Shown here in pieces: positions 6,804-14,266 of a stretch of DNA of 14,456 nt. The position numbers and the translations under genes are program-made. Origin of the DNA: CAYUYH01 sp964449175 (lineage in GTDB: Bacteria > Planctomycetota > Phycisphaerae > SM23-33); NCBI GenBank assembly GCA_964449175.1, contig CAYUYH010000037.1, forward strand, positions 1 through 14,456, given 5' to 3'. Numbering within the stretch: the first letter of the stretch is position 1; every line of letters starts with the position of its first letter. The notes under the pieces are model-generated. The model was not told the DNA's origin. It saw only the letters and a program-made list of their open reading frames with translations, and ran no database searches.

Positions 6804-7772
6804 CTATAGCCCAGCCAACTTCTCGGCGAATGCGCGATACTGTTTCTGGAAGCCGGCCAGGTCCGGCGAGATGTAGGCGCGAAACAGCGGAATGGACACA
6901 GCCTTGTTGTAGGCCCGGCCCCTCCGCCTCAGGTCGTTGTATTGCTGCGGCGACATTCGCAGCGGGACGTGCAGGCTGCCTTTCTCGGCGTCTGCCAGGA
7001 GATGCTCCATGCCCTTGCGATACGTCGTGTCGGAGCGAATGAACTGCACGAGCGCCCACAGTTGGCCGTAGTATCCGACCGCCTCGTAGGCGCTGCCCTC
7101 GACGGCCTCGCCGGAGTCCATGCTCAGCAGCTCGGCAAGCGGCCTGAACCGCCCCTGCACCAGCGCCGCGCGCAGATCGGTGAAGCGGAAGTTGTTGCGG
7201 CTCGGCGTGAACTCCACGAGGTCGCCGTGGATATCGTACCCCTCAGCCTGAGTGCACAGCCCCTCCTCCAGCCACATCGGCAGGCGGTCGCGGAGGCGGT
7301 GGTGGAACAACTGGTGCAGCCCCTCGTGCGAGGCCACCGAAAACGTCCCCAGGTTGCCGATGTCCCAGAACACGCAGATGCCGTTGTAGCAGTATCCGCC
7401 GGCCTGGATCTGGAGATAGGGGCGGGCGTTCTCGCCGACGACCGACATGGTAAGCGCGGCCCATTCCTGGCGAGTGGCCATCAGATATACCGGCATGGGC
7501 TCGGCGTCGGGCCGGTCGGCCAGTCCGGTCAGGTTCAGGTAGTTGCCGTGGGCGGCCTCCATGAAGCCGGGCATGTACCTCACCAACGAGCGGTTGCCGG
7601 ACGTGGTGTAGATGCGGTAGTGGGCGCTGATCAGCTCCTTGCCGTGGGCGCCGGCATTCCACGGTGCGGTCCGGACGTCGGTGGTCAGCGGGACGCCGGC
7701 TGAGCGCGTCTCGCCACCGCAGCCCGCGACACACGCGGCCAAGAACAGGGCGGAAAAGGCAAAGTATCTCAT
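6804..7772 (-). CDS. Lipoprotein with gluzincin metallopeptidase-like domain (DUF1570/peptidase MA-like)
   Basis: The 322-residue protein starts with a lipoprotein signal: a short hydrophobic stretch and the lipobox VAGC with Cys18, so it should be lipidated and face the periplasm. A zinc-site motif HEGLH (His149, Glu150, His153) is followed by PMWLEEGL, where Glu170 is the expected third ligand. This is the pattern of gluzincins of the DUF1570/peptidase MA type. The family assignment rests on these motifs and the overall layout. The substrate is unknown. It lies 86 bases after yidC and 7 before the EIIA gene. No terminator is seen in the gap after yidC, only small GC hairpins without a T-run, so it is probably cotranscribed with yidC. 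The ribosome site before ATG 7772 is weak (GAGATA). Confidence 0.75.
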   Translation of the reverse strand: MRYFAFSALFLAACVAGCGGETRSAGVPLTTDVRTAPWNAGAHGKELISAHYRIYTTSGNRSLVRYMPGFMEAAHGNYLNLTGLADRPDAEPMPVYLMATRQEWAALTMSVVGENARPYLQIQAGGYCYNGICVFWDIGNLGTFSVASHEGLHQLFHHRLRDRLPMWLEEGLCTQAEGYDIHGDLVEFTPSRNNFRFTDLRAALVQGRFRPLAELLSMDSGEAVEGSAYEAVGYYGQLWALVQFIRSDTTYRKGMEHLLADAEKGSLHVPLRMSPQQYNDLRRRGRAYNKAVSIPLFRAYISPDLAGFQKQYRAFAEKLAGL

Positions 7773-7858
7773 TATCTCATTCTACGGACGCTATCGGCCT
7801 GGGGACGAAGCGAATCTCCGCTTGCCGCTGTCGGCGGCTCGGCGCCCGCCGGGAAGGG

Positions 7859-9991
7859 CTACCCTCTCTTCGTCCAGAACGGGCCGCGGGGCTTCTTGGG
7901 CCTTTGCCCACGGAACGCCTTGCCGGGCAGCTTCACGGTCGTCTCGGTGGCGGCGGCTGCGGCCTCGCGGTCCTTTATGTGCTTGCGGATGACCTTCTGC
8001 TCCCACACGCCCGCGAACGTCGAGGACATGATGTACAGCGTCAGCCCCGACGGAGCGGAGTAGAAGAACAGCAGCATCATCACTGGCATCATGTACTGCA
8101 TCATCTTCTGCTGTTGCTGCTGATCGGGCGAGGCGGCTGCCTGGGTCATCGTCGGGTTCATCTTGGTCTGGAGGAACATCGCGATCGTCAGCAGTATCGG
8201 CAGTATGTTCAGCGTGTGCCCGACCACCGGCAAGGTGTAGGCCGCCGACCAGGACCATATCGCGTCCGGGGCCGACAGGTCCGTGATCCAGACCGGCAGG
8301 AACCCGGCGTGGCGAAGCTCGACGGACGCGTTCAACCCCGTGAACAGCGCCACCCAGATGGGCATCTGGAGCAACATCGGCAGGCAGCCCATGAACGGCC
8401 CGGCGCCATGCTGCTTGTACAGCTTCATCATCTCCTTGTTCAGCGTTTCCTTGTCGTTGGCGTGCTTGGCCTTGAGCTTCTGCATCTGTGGGGCGAGCTT
8501 GCTCATCTTCATCATCGAGACCTGCCCCTTCTTGGTGATCGGGTGCAGGACGATGCGCACGAGGAACACCAACAGGATGATGGCCACGCCGTAGTTGCCC
8601 AGCGTGATCTTGCTGAACACCTGGAGCAGCCACATCATGCCGAACGACAGCGGCGCGTACGTGCAGCACGAGCCGAACTCGATCGTGTCCAGGTAGCCCA
8701 GCTTCTGATATATCTCGCGATGCCCGGGCGCCTTGGCGTCGCTGAACAGGTCGCGTTTCTTCGGCCCGACGAACACCTCCAGGGCGACCTCCCTGGCGGC
8801 CTCGCCGGGCGCCAGGGACACGGGCGGCAGGGAGATCGACGTGGCATAGGTCTTCGAGGCGCCGCTCTCCTTGACGGCTGAGGCGGAGTACGTGGCCGCC
8901 AACTGCTTGGCTATCAGCTCCTCGCCCCTAGCCGGCACGGGGTACATCAGCGCGGCGAAGTACTTGTTCGTCACCCCCGCCCAGACAACGGGCAACACCT
9001 CGCCGTCGCCGCTGCCCAGCACGATGCTCTGGCCGACGGGGAGAGCCTGGAGGTCCTTGGGTGTCTTGAACTGAACAGATACCTTCTGGTCTTTGGCGTC
9101 GTACCGGCCCCAGGTCGCCTGGCGCTTCTCGCCGCGGACGGGTTCCTCCGGCAGGCCCGCCGGGCCGCCCTGGTCCAGCGAGACGACCAGTGGCCTGTCC
9201 GAGAGGTTCTCCATCCCCAGCGAGACGTAGATCGTGTAGTCGCCCTCGCGGACGGTGTATGTCTTGGTGAGCTTCAGCATCGGCCGCTCGCGGGCCTGGG
9301 CCCAGTCCACGCCACGATAGAGCGTATAGGAAAACTGGCAACTGCTGGGGGTCTGCTCCTGGAGCACCCAATTCTTGCCGTCCAGGCCCTCCAGCGTGAT
9401 GTCGGCCTCGGGCAAGTCCGGCACCTTCACCACCAGCCGCGAGGTGGCCAGCGGCAGCAACTGCTTGCCCTCAGGCCCGACGGGGTTCATGACGCTGTAG
9501 TGGCCCTGGTACTTTTCGCCGTCGGCCTTTCGCTGGGCGTCGTAGGCGGCGGGGTCTTTCTCGTAAAGCCGCTTGTCGGCGACGGTGACGAAGTACTCGG
9601 TGAGCTTGGCTGTGTATACCGCGGCGCCCTTGCTGGCGACCTGGACTTGGATGAGGAACGCGTTGGGGTCGTTTAGCGAGCCGATGGTGCAGAAACGCTC
9701 CTGCGGCGGCGGGCCGAACCACCGCTCGGTCGGTTCGCCCGTGGCGGCGTCGGCTTCAGCGGCTGGGGCGGGGGCGGGCGCTTCGCCCGGCTCGCTGGCG
9801 GCAACGGGCCCGGAGGTCGTGGGCGCGGCGTGAGTCTCAGTCGGCGCGGCGGCGGGGGCGGAGGCAGGCGCCGAGGCCGCGGCCTGCTGCTCATCTGGCT
9901 GTTGCCGATTTCCCCGGCCGGCGTAGAGGGCGAGCAGCCCCAGGCCGACGGCCAGGATGGCCAAAGCGATACCAAGTCGTCGCAGATCCAC
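7859..9991 (-). CDS. yidC: Membrane protein insertase YidC
   Basis: The 710-residue protein inserts and folds inner-membrane proteins, alone or with SecYEG. It has an N-terminal membrane anchor (about residues 7-23), a low-complexity Ala/Pro linker (about 35-85), a large periplasmic beta-sandwich domain (about 95-420), then the Oxa1 core. The core starts near residue 446 with LSFGMMWLL and carries Arg479 in the second core helix (FLVRIVLHP), the conserved groove arginine. It continues with the Lys-rich cytoplasmic hairpin (KLAPQMQKLKAKH), MPIWVALF, and MMQYMMPVMM, and ends with a basic tail. The start is GTG 9991, chosen because GAGGAG ends five bases before it. It follows the phosphoesterase stop by 9 bases. 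It is not in the common rpmH-rnpA-yidC-jag setting. Confidence 0.96.
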   Translation of the reverse strand: MDLRRLGIALAILAVGLGLLALYAGRGNRQQPDEQQAAASAPASAPAAAPTETHAAPTTSGPVAASEPGEAPAPAPAAEADAATGEPTERWFGPPPQERFCTIGSLNDPNAFLIQVQVASKGAAVYTAKLTEYFVTVADKRLYEKDPAAYDAQRKADGEKYQGHYSVMNPVGPEGKQLLPLATSRLVVKVPDLPEADITLEGLDGKNWVLQEQTPSSCQFSYTLYRGVDWAQARERPMLKLTKTYTVREGDYTIYVSLGMENLSDRPLVVSLDQGGPAGLPEEPVRGEKRQATWGRYDAKDQKVSVQFKTPKDLQALPVGQSIVLGSGDGEVLPVVWAGVTNKYFAALMYPVPARGEELIAKQLAATYSASAVKESGASKTYATSISLPPVSLAPGEAAREVALEVFVGPKKRDLFSDAKAPGHREIYQKLGYLDTIEFGSCCTYAPLSFGMMWLLQVFSKITLGNYGVAIILLVFLVRIVLHPITKKGQVSMMKMSKLAPQMQKLKAKHANDKETLNKEMMKLYKQHGAGPFMGCLPMLLQMPIWVALFTGLNASVELRHAGFLPVWITDLSAPDAIWSWSAAYTLPVVGHTLNILPILLTIAMFLQTKMNPTMTQAAASPDQQQQQKMMQYMMPVMMLLFFYSAPSGLTLYIMSSTFAGVWEQKVIRKHIKDREAAAAATETTVKLPGKAFRGQRPKKPRGPFWTKRG

Positions 9992-10000
9992 GCCAGCTCC

Positions 10001-10771
10001 TCAGCGTCCCTCTTTCAGACGCGTTCCAAGATAGTCGTCTAGGTCGTCCACGGCGTAGACTTCCTGCACGACGGACTCGACGTCATACTCGACGCGGACG
10101 AACCGCACGGCCTCGTCCTCGACCAGCACGTAGCAGGCGCGGTTGTCCCTGTCGCGGGGCTGGCCCACCGACCCGACGTTGACCAGCGCCTTGCGGCGCG
10201 GATCGACCTCGAAGACGTCCTCCAGCTCGCCGGGGCTGTAGAAGTCGGGCGTCTCGGTGAACACGCCCGGCACGTGCGTGTGCCCGACGAAGCAGAGGTG
10301 GGCGAACCGGTCGAAGATGCCCTCCATCTTCGCGCGGTTGTTGTAGATGTCGTCGGGGAAGATGTACTCGTTCACCGGGCGGCGCGGGCTGCCGTGGTAG
10401 AACACCAGCTCGCCCATGCCGAGATCGGCGGCGTCGAGCGAGTACTTCACCTCCAGGTTGCCAAGGAACTCCCATCGCGCGTTGCGCCCGTCGCGATCGT
10501 CGTCCTCCAGTTGGCGGCGCGTCCAGAAGCACGCCAGCTCGGCGCCCGTGTTGAACTTCACCGGCTCGTACAGCACCGCGTAATCGTGGTTGCCCAGCAG
10601 CGTCACCGAGGCCTTGGACATCACCATGTCCAGGCACTCCTTGGGCTTGGGGCCATAGCCCACCACGTCGCCCAGGCAGATGATGCGTTCCACGTCGCGG
10701 CGGGCGATGTCTTCGAGCACGGCCTCCAGGGCCGTGAGATTGGAATGTATGTCGCTTATGACCGCTAGCAC
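10001..10771 (-). CDS. Metallophosphoesterase (YfcE/MJ0936-like, calcineurin superfamily)
   Basis: The 256-residue cytoplasmic enzyme should hydrolyse phosphodiesters or phosphomonoesters using two metal ions. All signature parts are visible: SDIHSN with Asp7 and His9, CLGDVVGYGP with Asp35, LLGNHDY with Asn61 and His62, YHGSPR, and VGHTHVPG with His164 and His166. The variant GDVVGYGPxPxEC is typical of the bacterial Metallophos_2 group. The natural substrate is unknown. The start is GTG 10771, with GGAAGG (10780-10785) eight bases upstream; this site lies inside an eight-pair hairpin. It is the first gene of the yidC operon and probably has its own promoter (10800-10829). It ends 9 bases before yidC. 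Confidence 0.93.
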   Translation of the reverse strand: MLAVISDIHSNLTALEAVLEDIARRDVERIICLGDVVGYGPKPKECLDMVMSKASVTLLGNHDYAVLYEPVKFNTGAELACFWTRRQLEDDDRDGRNARWEFLGNLEVKYSLDAADLGMGELVFYHGSPRRPVNEYIFPDDIYNNRAKMEGIFDRFAHLCFVGHTHVPGVFTETPDFYSPGELEDVFEVDPRRKALVNVGSVGQPRDRDNRACYVLVEDEAVRFVRVEYDVESVVQEVYAVDDLDDYLGTRLKEGR

Positions 10772-10778
10772 AGTCGGC

Positions 10779-10798
10779 GCCTTCCCGCAAGGGAAGGC
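10779..10798 (-). promoter_or_regulatory. Perfect hairpin covering the ribosome site of the phosphoesterase gene
   Basis: On the minus strand, GCCTTCCC (10798-10791) pairs with GGGAAGGC (10786-10779) across a four-base loop TTGC. The second arm contains the ribosome site used for GTG 10771. No U-tract follows, so it is not an intrinsic terminator. It would form in read-through RNA from the superoxide reductase gene; RNA started at the predicted promoter (start near 10793) would lose much of the first arm. Confidence 0.55.
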
Positions 10799-10799
10799 T

Positions 10800-10829
10800 A
10801 TGCTAGCGACCGCAGGCGGCGCGTGTCAA
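10800..10829 (-). promoter_or_regulatory. Predicted sigma70-type promoter for the phosphoesterase-yidC operon
   Basis: On the minus strand a perfect TTGACA (10829-10824) is followed 18 bases later by TAGCAT (10805-10800), which matches four of six -10 positions. The start would fall near 10793, giving a leader of only about 20 bases before GTG 10771. It lies between the superoxide reductase stop and the phosphoesterase start. Confidence 0.5.
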
Positions 10830-10862
10830 ACCACTTTGCCGCCGCCGCGCGACGCGCGCCGG

Positions 10863-11258
10863 TCAGCCGACGGCGATATCCTTGGACGACTGCCACAGGC
10901 CGTGGATGTTGCAGTAGGCCAGGGCATAGAGCGTCCCGCCGACGGCCGTCTTCATGGACGCGGAACCCTCGTGATGCGTGTGGACCGGACCGGTGTTCGG
11001 GCCGCCCGCCGACTCGCCATGGGCGGTGAAGTCGAACCGTGCGATCTGGCAGGTGGCCTTGCCGCCTTCCGGCAGGAAGTGAAGCTCGATCCACCTGATG
11101 TGATGCTCGGTGGTGTTGGGGTGCGCCACCGCCTTGCCCAACGTGGCCTTGACCTGGAAGAACTCCTCGGCGGCCACCTTGTCGGGGCATTCGATAATGG
11201 GGACGTGCTTTTCCTTCTGCCAGTCGGCGGTCTGAATCTTCTCGCTGAGTTGCGACAT
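10863..11258 (-). CDS. Superoxide reductase, 1Fe type (neelaredoxin-like)
   Basis: The 131-residue protein reduces superoxide to hydrogen peroxide at a mononuclear iron, without making oxygen, as is common in anaerobes. The iron ligands are visible: EKHVP with Glu16 and His18, HPNTTEHHI with His46 and His52, and CNIHG with Cys116 and His119. It lacks the N-terminal FeS4 desulforedoxin domain, so it is the class II or neelaredoxin form, and length fits. The start is ATG 11258 with AGGAG nine bases before it. It is divergent from the YhcH-type gene. The phosphoesterase gene follows 91 bases downstream on the same strand with no intrinsic terminator between. Its electron donor, normally rubredoxin, is not in the window. 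Confidence 0.93.
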   Translation of the reverse strand: MSQLSEKIQTADWQKEKHVPIIECPDKVAAEEFFQVKATLGKAVAHPNTTEHHIRWIELHFLPEGGKATCQIARFDFTAHGESAGGPNTGPVHTHHEGSASMKTAVGGTLYALAYCNIHGLWQSSKDIAVG

Positions 11259-11311
11259 GTGCGAAAGCTCCTTTCGGGTTTCTGCCGCGCCCCGGAAGGG
11301 CGGGCGATCGT

Positions 11312-11384
11312 GTTGGCCTGCGGCCGGAGACTCGTAGTATTATAGGCGCGCCGCCCGGCGGCTGGGACGGCCAACTCGCAGGCC
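11312..11384. promoter_or_regulatory. Divergent promoter region with flanking inverted repeats
   Basis: A perfect TATAAT on the minus strand (11344-11339) should be the -10 of superoxide reductase; no good -35 is seen 17 bases upstream. On the plus strand TATTAT (11338-11343) overlaps it, with TTGGCC (11313-11318) 19 bases before, as a weaker promoter for the YhcH-type gene. GGCCTGCG (11315-11322) is repeated inverted as CGCAGGCC (11377-11384), and GTTGGCC (11312-11318) as GGCCAAC (11369-11375), on either side of the overlapping -10 boxes. This could be a regulator site or chance in GC-rich DNA. Confidence 0.4.
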
Positions 11385-11419
11385 GACCTGCCGCGACGGA
11401 CACGACCGAAGGAGACGCC

Positions 11420-11869
11420 ATGATCCTCGATCGCCTCGAGAACGCGGAGCGATACTTCCCAGTCCACGGACTTCTGCAAGAGGCCTTCGAGTACATCCGT
11501 CTCGTGGACTATGCCACGCTGCCCGAAGGGAGGCACGAGATCGACGGCCAGAAGGTCTACCTCATCATCGAGCGTGCCGCGGGCAGGGGCGCAGGCGGCG
11601 CTCGCCTGGAGGCCCACCGGCGGTATATCGACGTGCAGATTCCCTTGAACGCCCCCGAGACCATGGGCTGGCGGGCGAAGGGCGCCTGCCGCCAGGTCGC
11701 CCAGGAGTATGACGAGAAGACCGACGTGGAGTTCTTCGCCGACCCGCCGGCGAGTTGGCTAACCGTCGAGCCAGGCTGCCTCGTGATCTTCTTCCCCGAC
11801 GACGCCCACGCCCCCCTGGCCTGCGAGGGCACGATCCACAAGGCCGTCATCAAGATCGCCTGCGACTGA
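11420..11869 (+). CDS. YhcH/YjgK/YiaL family protein (cupin-like, EbgC-related)
   Basis: The 149-residue protein has the family's signature pieces: an N-terminal MILDRLENAERY start, GRHEIDG, LEAHRRYIDVQ with Glu, His, Tyr, Asp and Gln in the metal pocket, FFPDDAHAP near the end, and HKAVIKI. Family members form a beta-barrel with a bound metal and are linked to sugar metabolism, including N-acetylneuraminate anomer turnover (NanQ/YhcH) and the EbgC subunit of evolved beta-galactosidase. No sialic acid genes are nearby, so the sugar is unknown. The start is set by AAGGAG about six bases before ATG. It is a single-gene unit, divergent from superoxide reductase, ending 22 bases from the M48 protease gene on the other strand. 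Confidence 0.92.
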   Translation: MILDRLENAERYFPVHGLLQEAFEYIRLVDYATLPEGRHEIDGQKVYLIIERAAGRGAGGARLEAHRRYIDVQIPLNAPETMGWRAKGACRQVAQEYDEKTDVEFFADPPASWLTVEPGCLVIFFPDDAHAPLACEGTIHKAVIKIACD

Positions 11870-11891
11870 CCGCCCGCCGCCATCGCCGCCG

Positions 11892-12755
11892 TCACGGCAG
11901 CAGCGACTTCATCTCGGCGAACTGGCCCCTGCCGGGGTCCGGCACGTCGGCGGAGAACTTCTTGTAGGCGTTGTTGCCCTCGATTGTCTTCCTGGCGGCC
12001 TCGATGCGCTTGCTGCTCAGCGGGTGGGTCTGGAACATCTCGCTGAGCGAGCCGCCCTCGCCGCCCTCAGCCTCGGCCATCCGGTACAGCACGGTCAGCA
12101 GCTCGACCATGCCCCAGGGGTTGTACCCCGCGCGGGCCATGTAGCGGATGCCGTACTCGTCGGCCTGGTATTCGTCGCCTCGACTGTACTTGAGGTTTGT
12201 CACGCCGGCGACGATCTCGGTGACGGCCTTGGCAGTCTCGGCCTTCTCGCCGCCGACCACCGCCCCGGCCACCTCCGCCAGCACGGCTGCGCCCATCTGC
12301 CTCTGCATGCCCTTGACGTTGTGCTTCGCGGCGACGTGGGCGGTCTCGTGCCCCAACACGGCGGCAAGCTGCCGCTCGGACGTCATCCGCTCCATCAGCC
12401 CGGCGGTGATGAATATCTTCCCGCCGGGCAGTGCGAAGGCGTTGGGGATGTCGGACTTGACGAGCGTGTACTCGTAGGGCATGGGCCGGTCGGAGACGGC
12501 GGCAACCTTCTGGCCGACGGAGCTGACATAATCCTGGAGCCGCTGGTCGTCCACCTTGCCGCCAAACTCCTTCTCGAACTCCGGCGCGGCCTGGACGCCC
12601 ATCGCGATCTCTTGGTCGCGCGGGATCAGGATCAGCTCCCTCTCGCCTGTGGCTGGATTCGTCGAGCACCCGACGGCCGGGAGCATCGCCGCCGCCGCGG
12701 CCAGGATCAGGCACCTTCTCGCTATCGTGGGAGTCATGGTCGCACCTTGGTTCAT
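11892..12755 (-). CDS. M48 family metalloprotease, lipoprotein (LoiP/Oma1-like)
   Basis: The 287-residue protein carries a lipoprotein signal ending in AVGC (Cys30) and a peptidase M48 domain with HETAH (His136, Glu137, His140) and the third zinc ligand Glu195 in EYQADEYG. Substrate-side motifs AFALPGGKIFITAG and the C-terminal FQTHPLSSKRIEA match the periplasmic LoiP/BepA-like group. It probably degrades or helps fold damaged envelope proteins. Two starts are possible. ATG 12755 overlaps the yihY stop as ATGA, suggesting translational coupling. ATG 12737 has AAGG seven bases upstream and gives a 281-residue protein with an ordinary signal peptide. I keep the longer form because of the overlap. 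It is the last gene of this minus-strand run; no intrinsic terminator is seen before the facing gene. Confidence 0.92.
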   Translation of the reverse strand: MNQGATMTPTIARRCLILAAAAAMLPAVGCSTNPATGERELILIPRDQEIAMGVQAAPEFEKEFGGKVDDQRLQDYVSSVGQKVAAVSDRPMPYEYTLVKSDIPNAFALPGGKIFITAGLMERMTSERQLAAVLGHETAHVAAKHNVKGMQRQMGAAVLAEVAGAVVGGEKAETAKAVTEIVAGVTNLKYSRGDEYQADEYGIRYMARAGYNPWGMVELLTVLYRMAEAEGGEGGSLSEMFQTHPLSSKRIEAARKTIEGNNAYKKFSADVPDPGRGQFAEMKSLLP

Positions 12756-14245
12756 TGCTGTGCGGGCTCGCCCCCGCGGGTAAGCTCGCTTATGGTGATG
12801 TCGTCCAGGCCCCGCTCGGCGCGGCGCTGGGCCAGGGCGACCGTCTCGGCCAGCTCCGGCGGGAACTTCCTTGCCAGCGGCGTGTGCTCCTCGCCGCCCT
12901 CGATGCCCAGCACGGCCGACACTTTCATTCTATCCGCCGGCCAGGCCAGCAGGAAGCTGCCCTCCTCGGCGTCGGCTACGCGACAGACCAGCCCCGCCTC
13001 CTCCAGCCGCGACAGCAGGCGATCGGTGGCGATCTCCGAGAGGCTGACGGCCTTGGAGACCTGCCCGATCGGCACGGGTGTCTTCGTGGCGGCGTTGGCC
13101 CGCGCGATCGCGACGACGGCCGCCAGGACGTCCCAGGGCCCGAGCAGCAGTTGGTCGCCTCCCTCGCGCAGACCGACCGGTGAGACGCTGCTGGTCGCGC
13201 GGGCGATCTCCGCCCCAAGCAGGAATATCCACCAGGAGAGGTTCATCCACATGAGGAACAGCGGGAAGATGCCGATCGCGCCGTAGATGCTCTTGCCGCC
13301 CACCCTCTCCACGTAGACGGCGAATGCCCAGAGCGCCACCATCCACGCAGGCACAGCCAGGGTGGCGCCTTTGACCGCCGCACCGAAGGCCACGCGCGTG
13401 TTCGGCATGAGGCAGTACAACCCAGCCAGCAGTGCGATGCCAACCACAAGGGGACTGGCCCAGTAGACCCAACCTATCAACCAGCTCAGCGCCGCTGTCT
13501 GGGACGCAATGGTGGCCGCCCTCCTGCCGATAAACGCCGCCCCCAGCCAGACCAGCGGCCCCAGTGTCACGACCGACCAATACAGAAGCACGCGCCGCCC
13601 CAATGATCGCGAACGAGGGGCCTCGAATATCCTGTTGAGCGACCGCTCCATCGTGGTCAGCAGCGTCAGCGCCGTCCAGACCAGCACGAGCACGCCGATG
13701 GGTCCTACTCCCTTGCCCGTAAGCGCGCTCTCGAACCGGACGATAAGGGATTCGAGCTCATCGGCCAGGTTGACGGTCTCCTCCTCGCTGTCGGCTTCGG
13801 ACTGCGCTGACAGTCCTGCAATGCCCTCGCCGTCGGCGCCGGCCTGGATTCCCGGCGCGATCGTGTTGCCGTATGTCGACTCGGCCCTCTCGCCCGGGGC
13901 CTTGGCTTGGGCGGCGCTGTCGGCACTGGGCTGCGTTTCGGTCCTGGGCACGTACTCGATCTGCGTCAGCCCGACAAGATGGAGGAGATTATGCACGGCC
14001 TGGCGCCGATCCGGGACCAACCCCAGCGGCTTCACCAGCATGAACATCAGCACTATCATGGGCACCATCGCGAAGATCGTGCGGAACGACAGGGCCGCAC
14101 TCATAGCCATGGCGTTGTGCTGTCGCAGCTGATGCACGCAGGCCTCGACCAGCTGCGCCTGCGACCAGAGCAGCCGCCGCCACCCGCCGTGCTGGTGGGC
14201 TGTCGCGGCAAGACGACGCACGCGCTGTCTGAAGCCCTCGATCAT
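12752..14245 (-). CDS. YihY/BrkB (UPF0761) family inner-membrane protein with C-terminal winged-helix region
   Basis: The 497-residue protein has the YihY fold. A first hydrophobic segment contains AMSAALSFRTIFAMVPMIVL (about residues 46-70), followed by MERSLNRIFEAP, LLYWSVVTLGPLVWLG, SPLVVGIALLAGLYCLMP, a further helix, and FPLFLMWMNLSWWIFLLGAEIA. An acidic, Gly/Ala-rich insert of about 65 residues (about 13760-13950) sits between the first and second membrane parts. After residue 365 a region like a winged helix (IGQVSKAVSLSEIATDRLLSRLEEAGLV) ends the protein, as in longer members once misnamed RNase BN. Function is unsettled; envelope transport is suggested for relatives. I chose ATG 14245 because GAGG lies five bases upstream; GTG 14251 adds two residues. 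Its stop overlaps the M48 start, and the partial gene upstream ends 21 bases away, so the three look like one operon. Confidence 0.9.
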   Translation of the reverse strand: MIEGFRQRVRRLAATAHQHGGWRRLLWSQAQLVEACVHQLRQHNAMAMSAALSFRTIFAMVPMIVLMFMLVKPLGLVPDRRQAVHNLLHLVGLTQIEYVPRTETQPSADSAAQAKAPGERAESTYGNTIAPGIQAGADGEGIAGLSAQSEADSEEETVNLADELESLIVRFESALTGKGVGPIGVLVLVWTALTLLTTMERSLNRIFEAPRSRSLGRRVLLYWSVVTLGPLVWLGAAFIGRRAATIASQTAALSWLIGWVYWASPLVVGIALLAGLYCLMPNTRVAFGAAVKGATLAVPAWMVALWAFAVYVERVGGKSIYGAIGIFPLFLMWMNLSWWIFLLGAEIARATSSVSPVGLREGGDQLLLGPWDVLAAVVAIARANAATKTPVPIGQVSKAVSLSEIATDRLLSRLEEAGLVCRVADAEEGSFLLAWPADRMKVSAVLGIEGGEEHTPLARKFPPELAETVALAQRRAERGLDDITISELTRGGEPAQQ

Positions 14246-14266
14246 GCTCACCTCGCCGCCGAAGCT

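Noticed and set aside
7773..7858. Terminator after yidC
   Set aside because: Only five-pair GC hairpins (GCCGC/GCGGC, AAGCG/CGCTT) without a T-run are present, so read-through is more likely.
10779..10798. Intrinsic terminator of the superoxide reductase gene
   Set aside because: The stem is perfect but no U-tract follows on the minus strand. It lies directly at the phosphoesterase ribosome site, so a translational role fits better.
12024..13286. 420-residue plus-strand open frame across the M48 and yihY genes
   Set aside because: It spans two well-supported genes on the other strand and shows no domain of its own.
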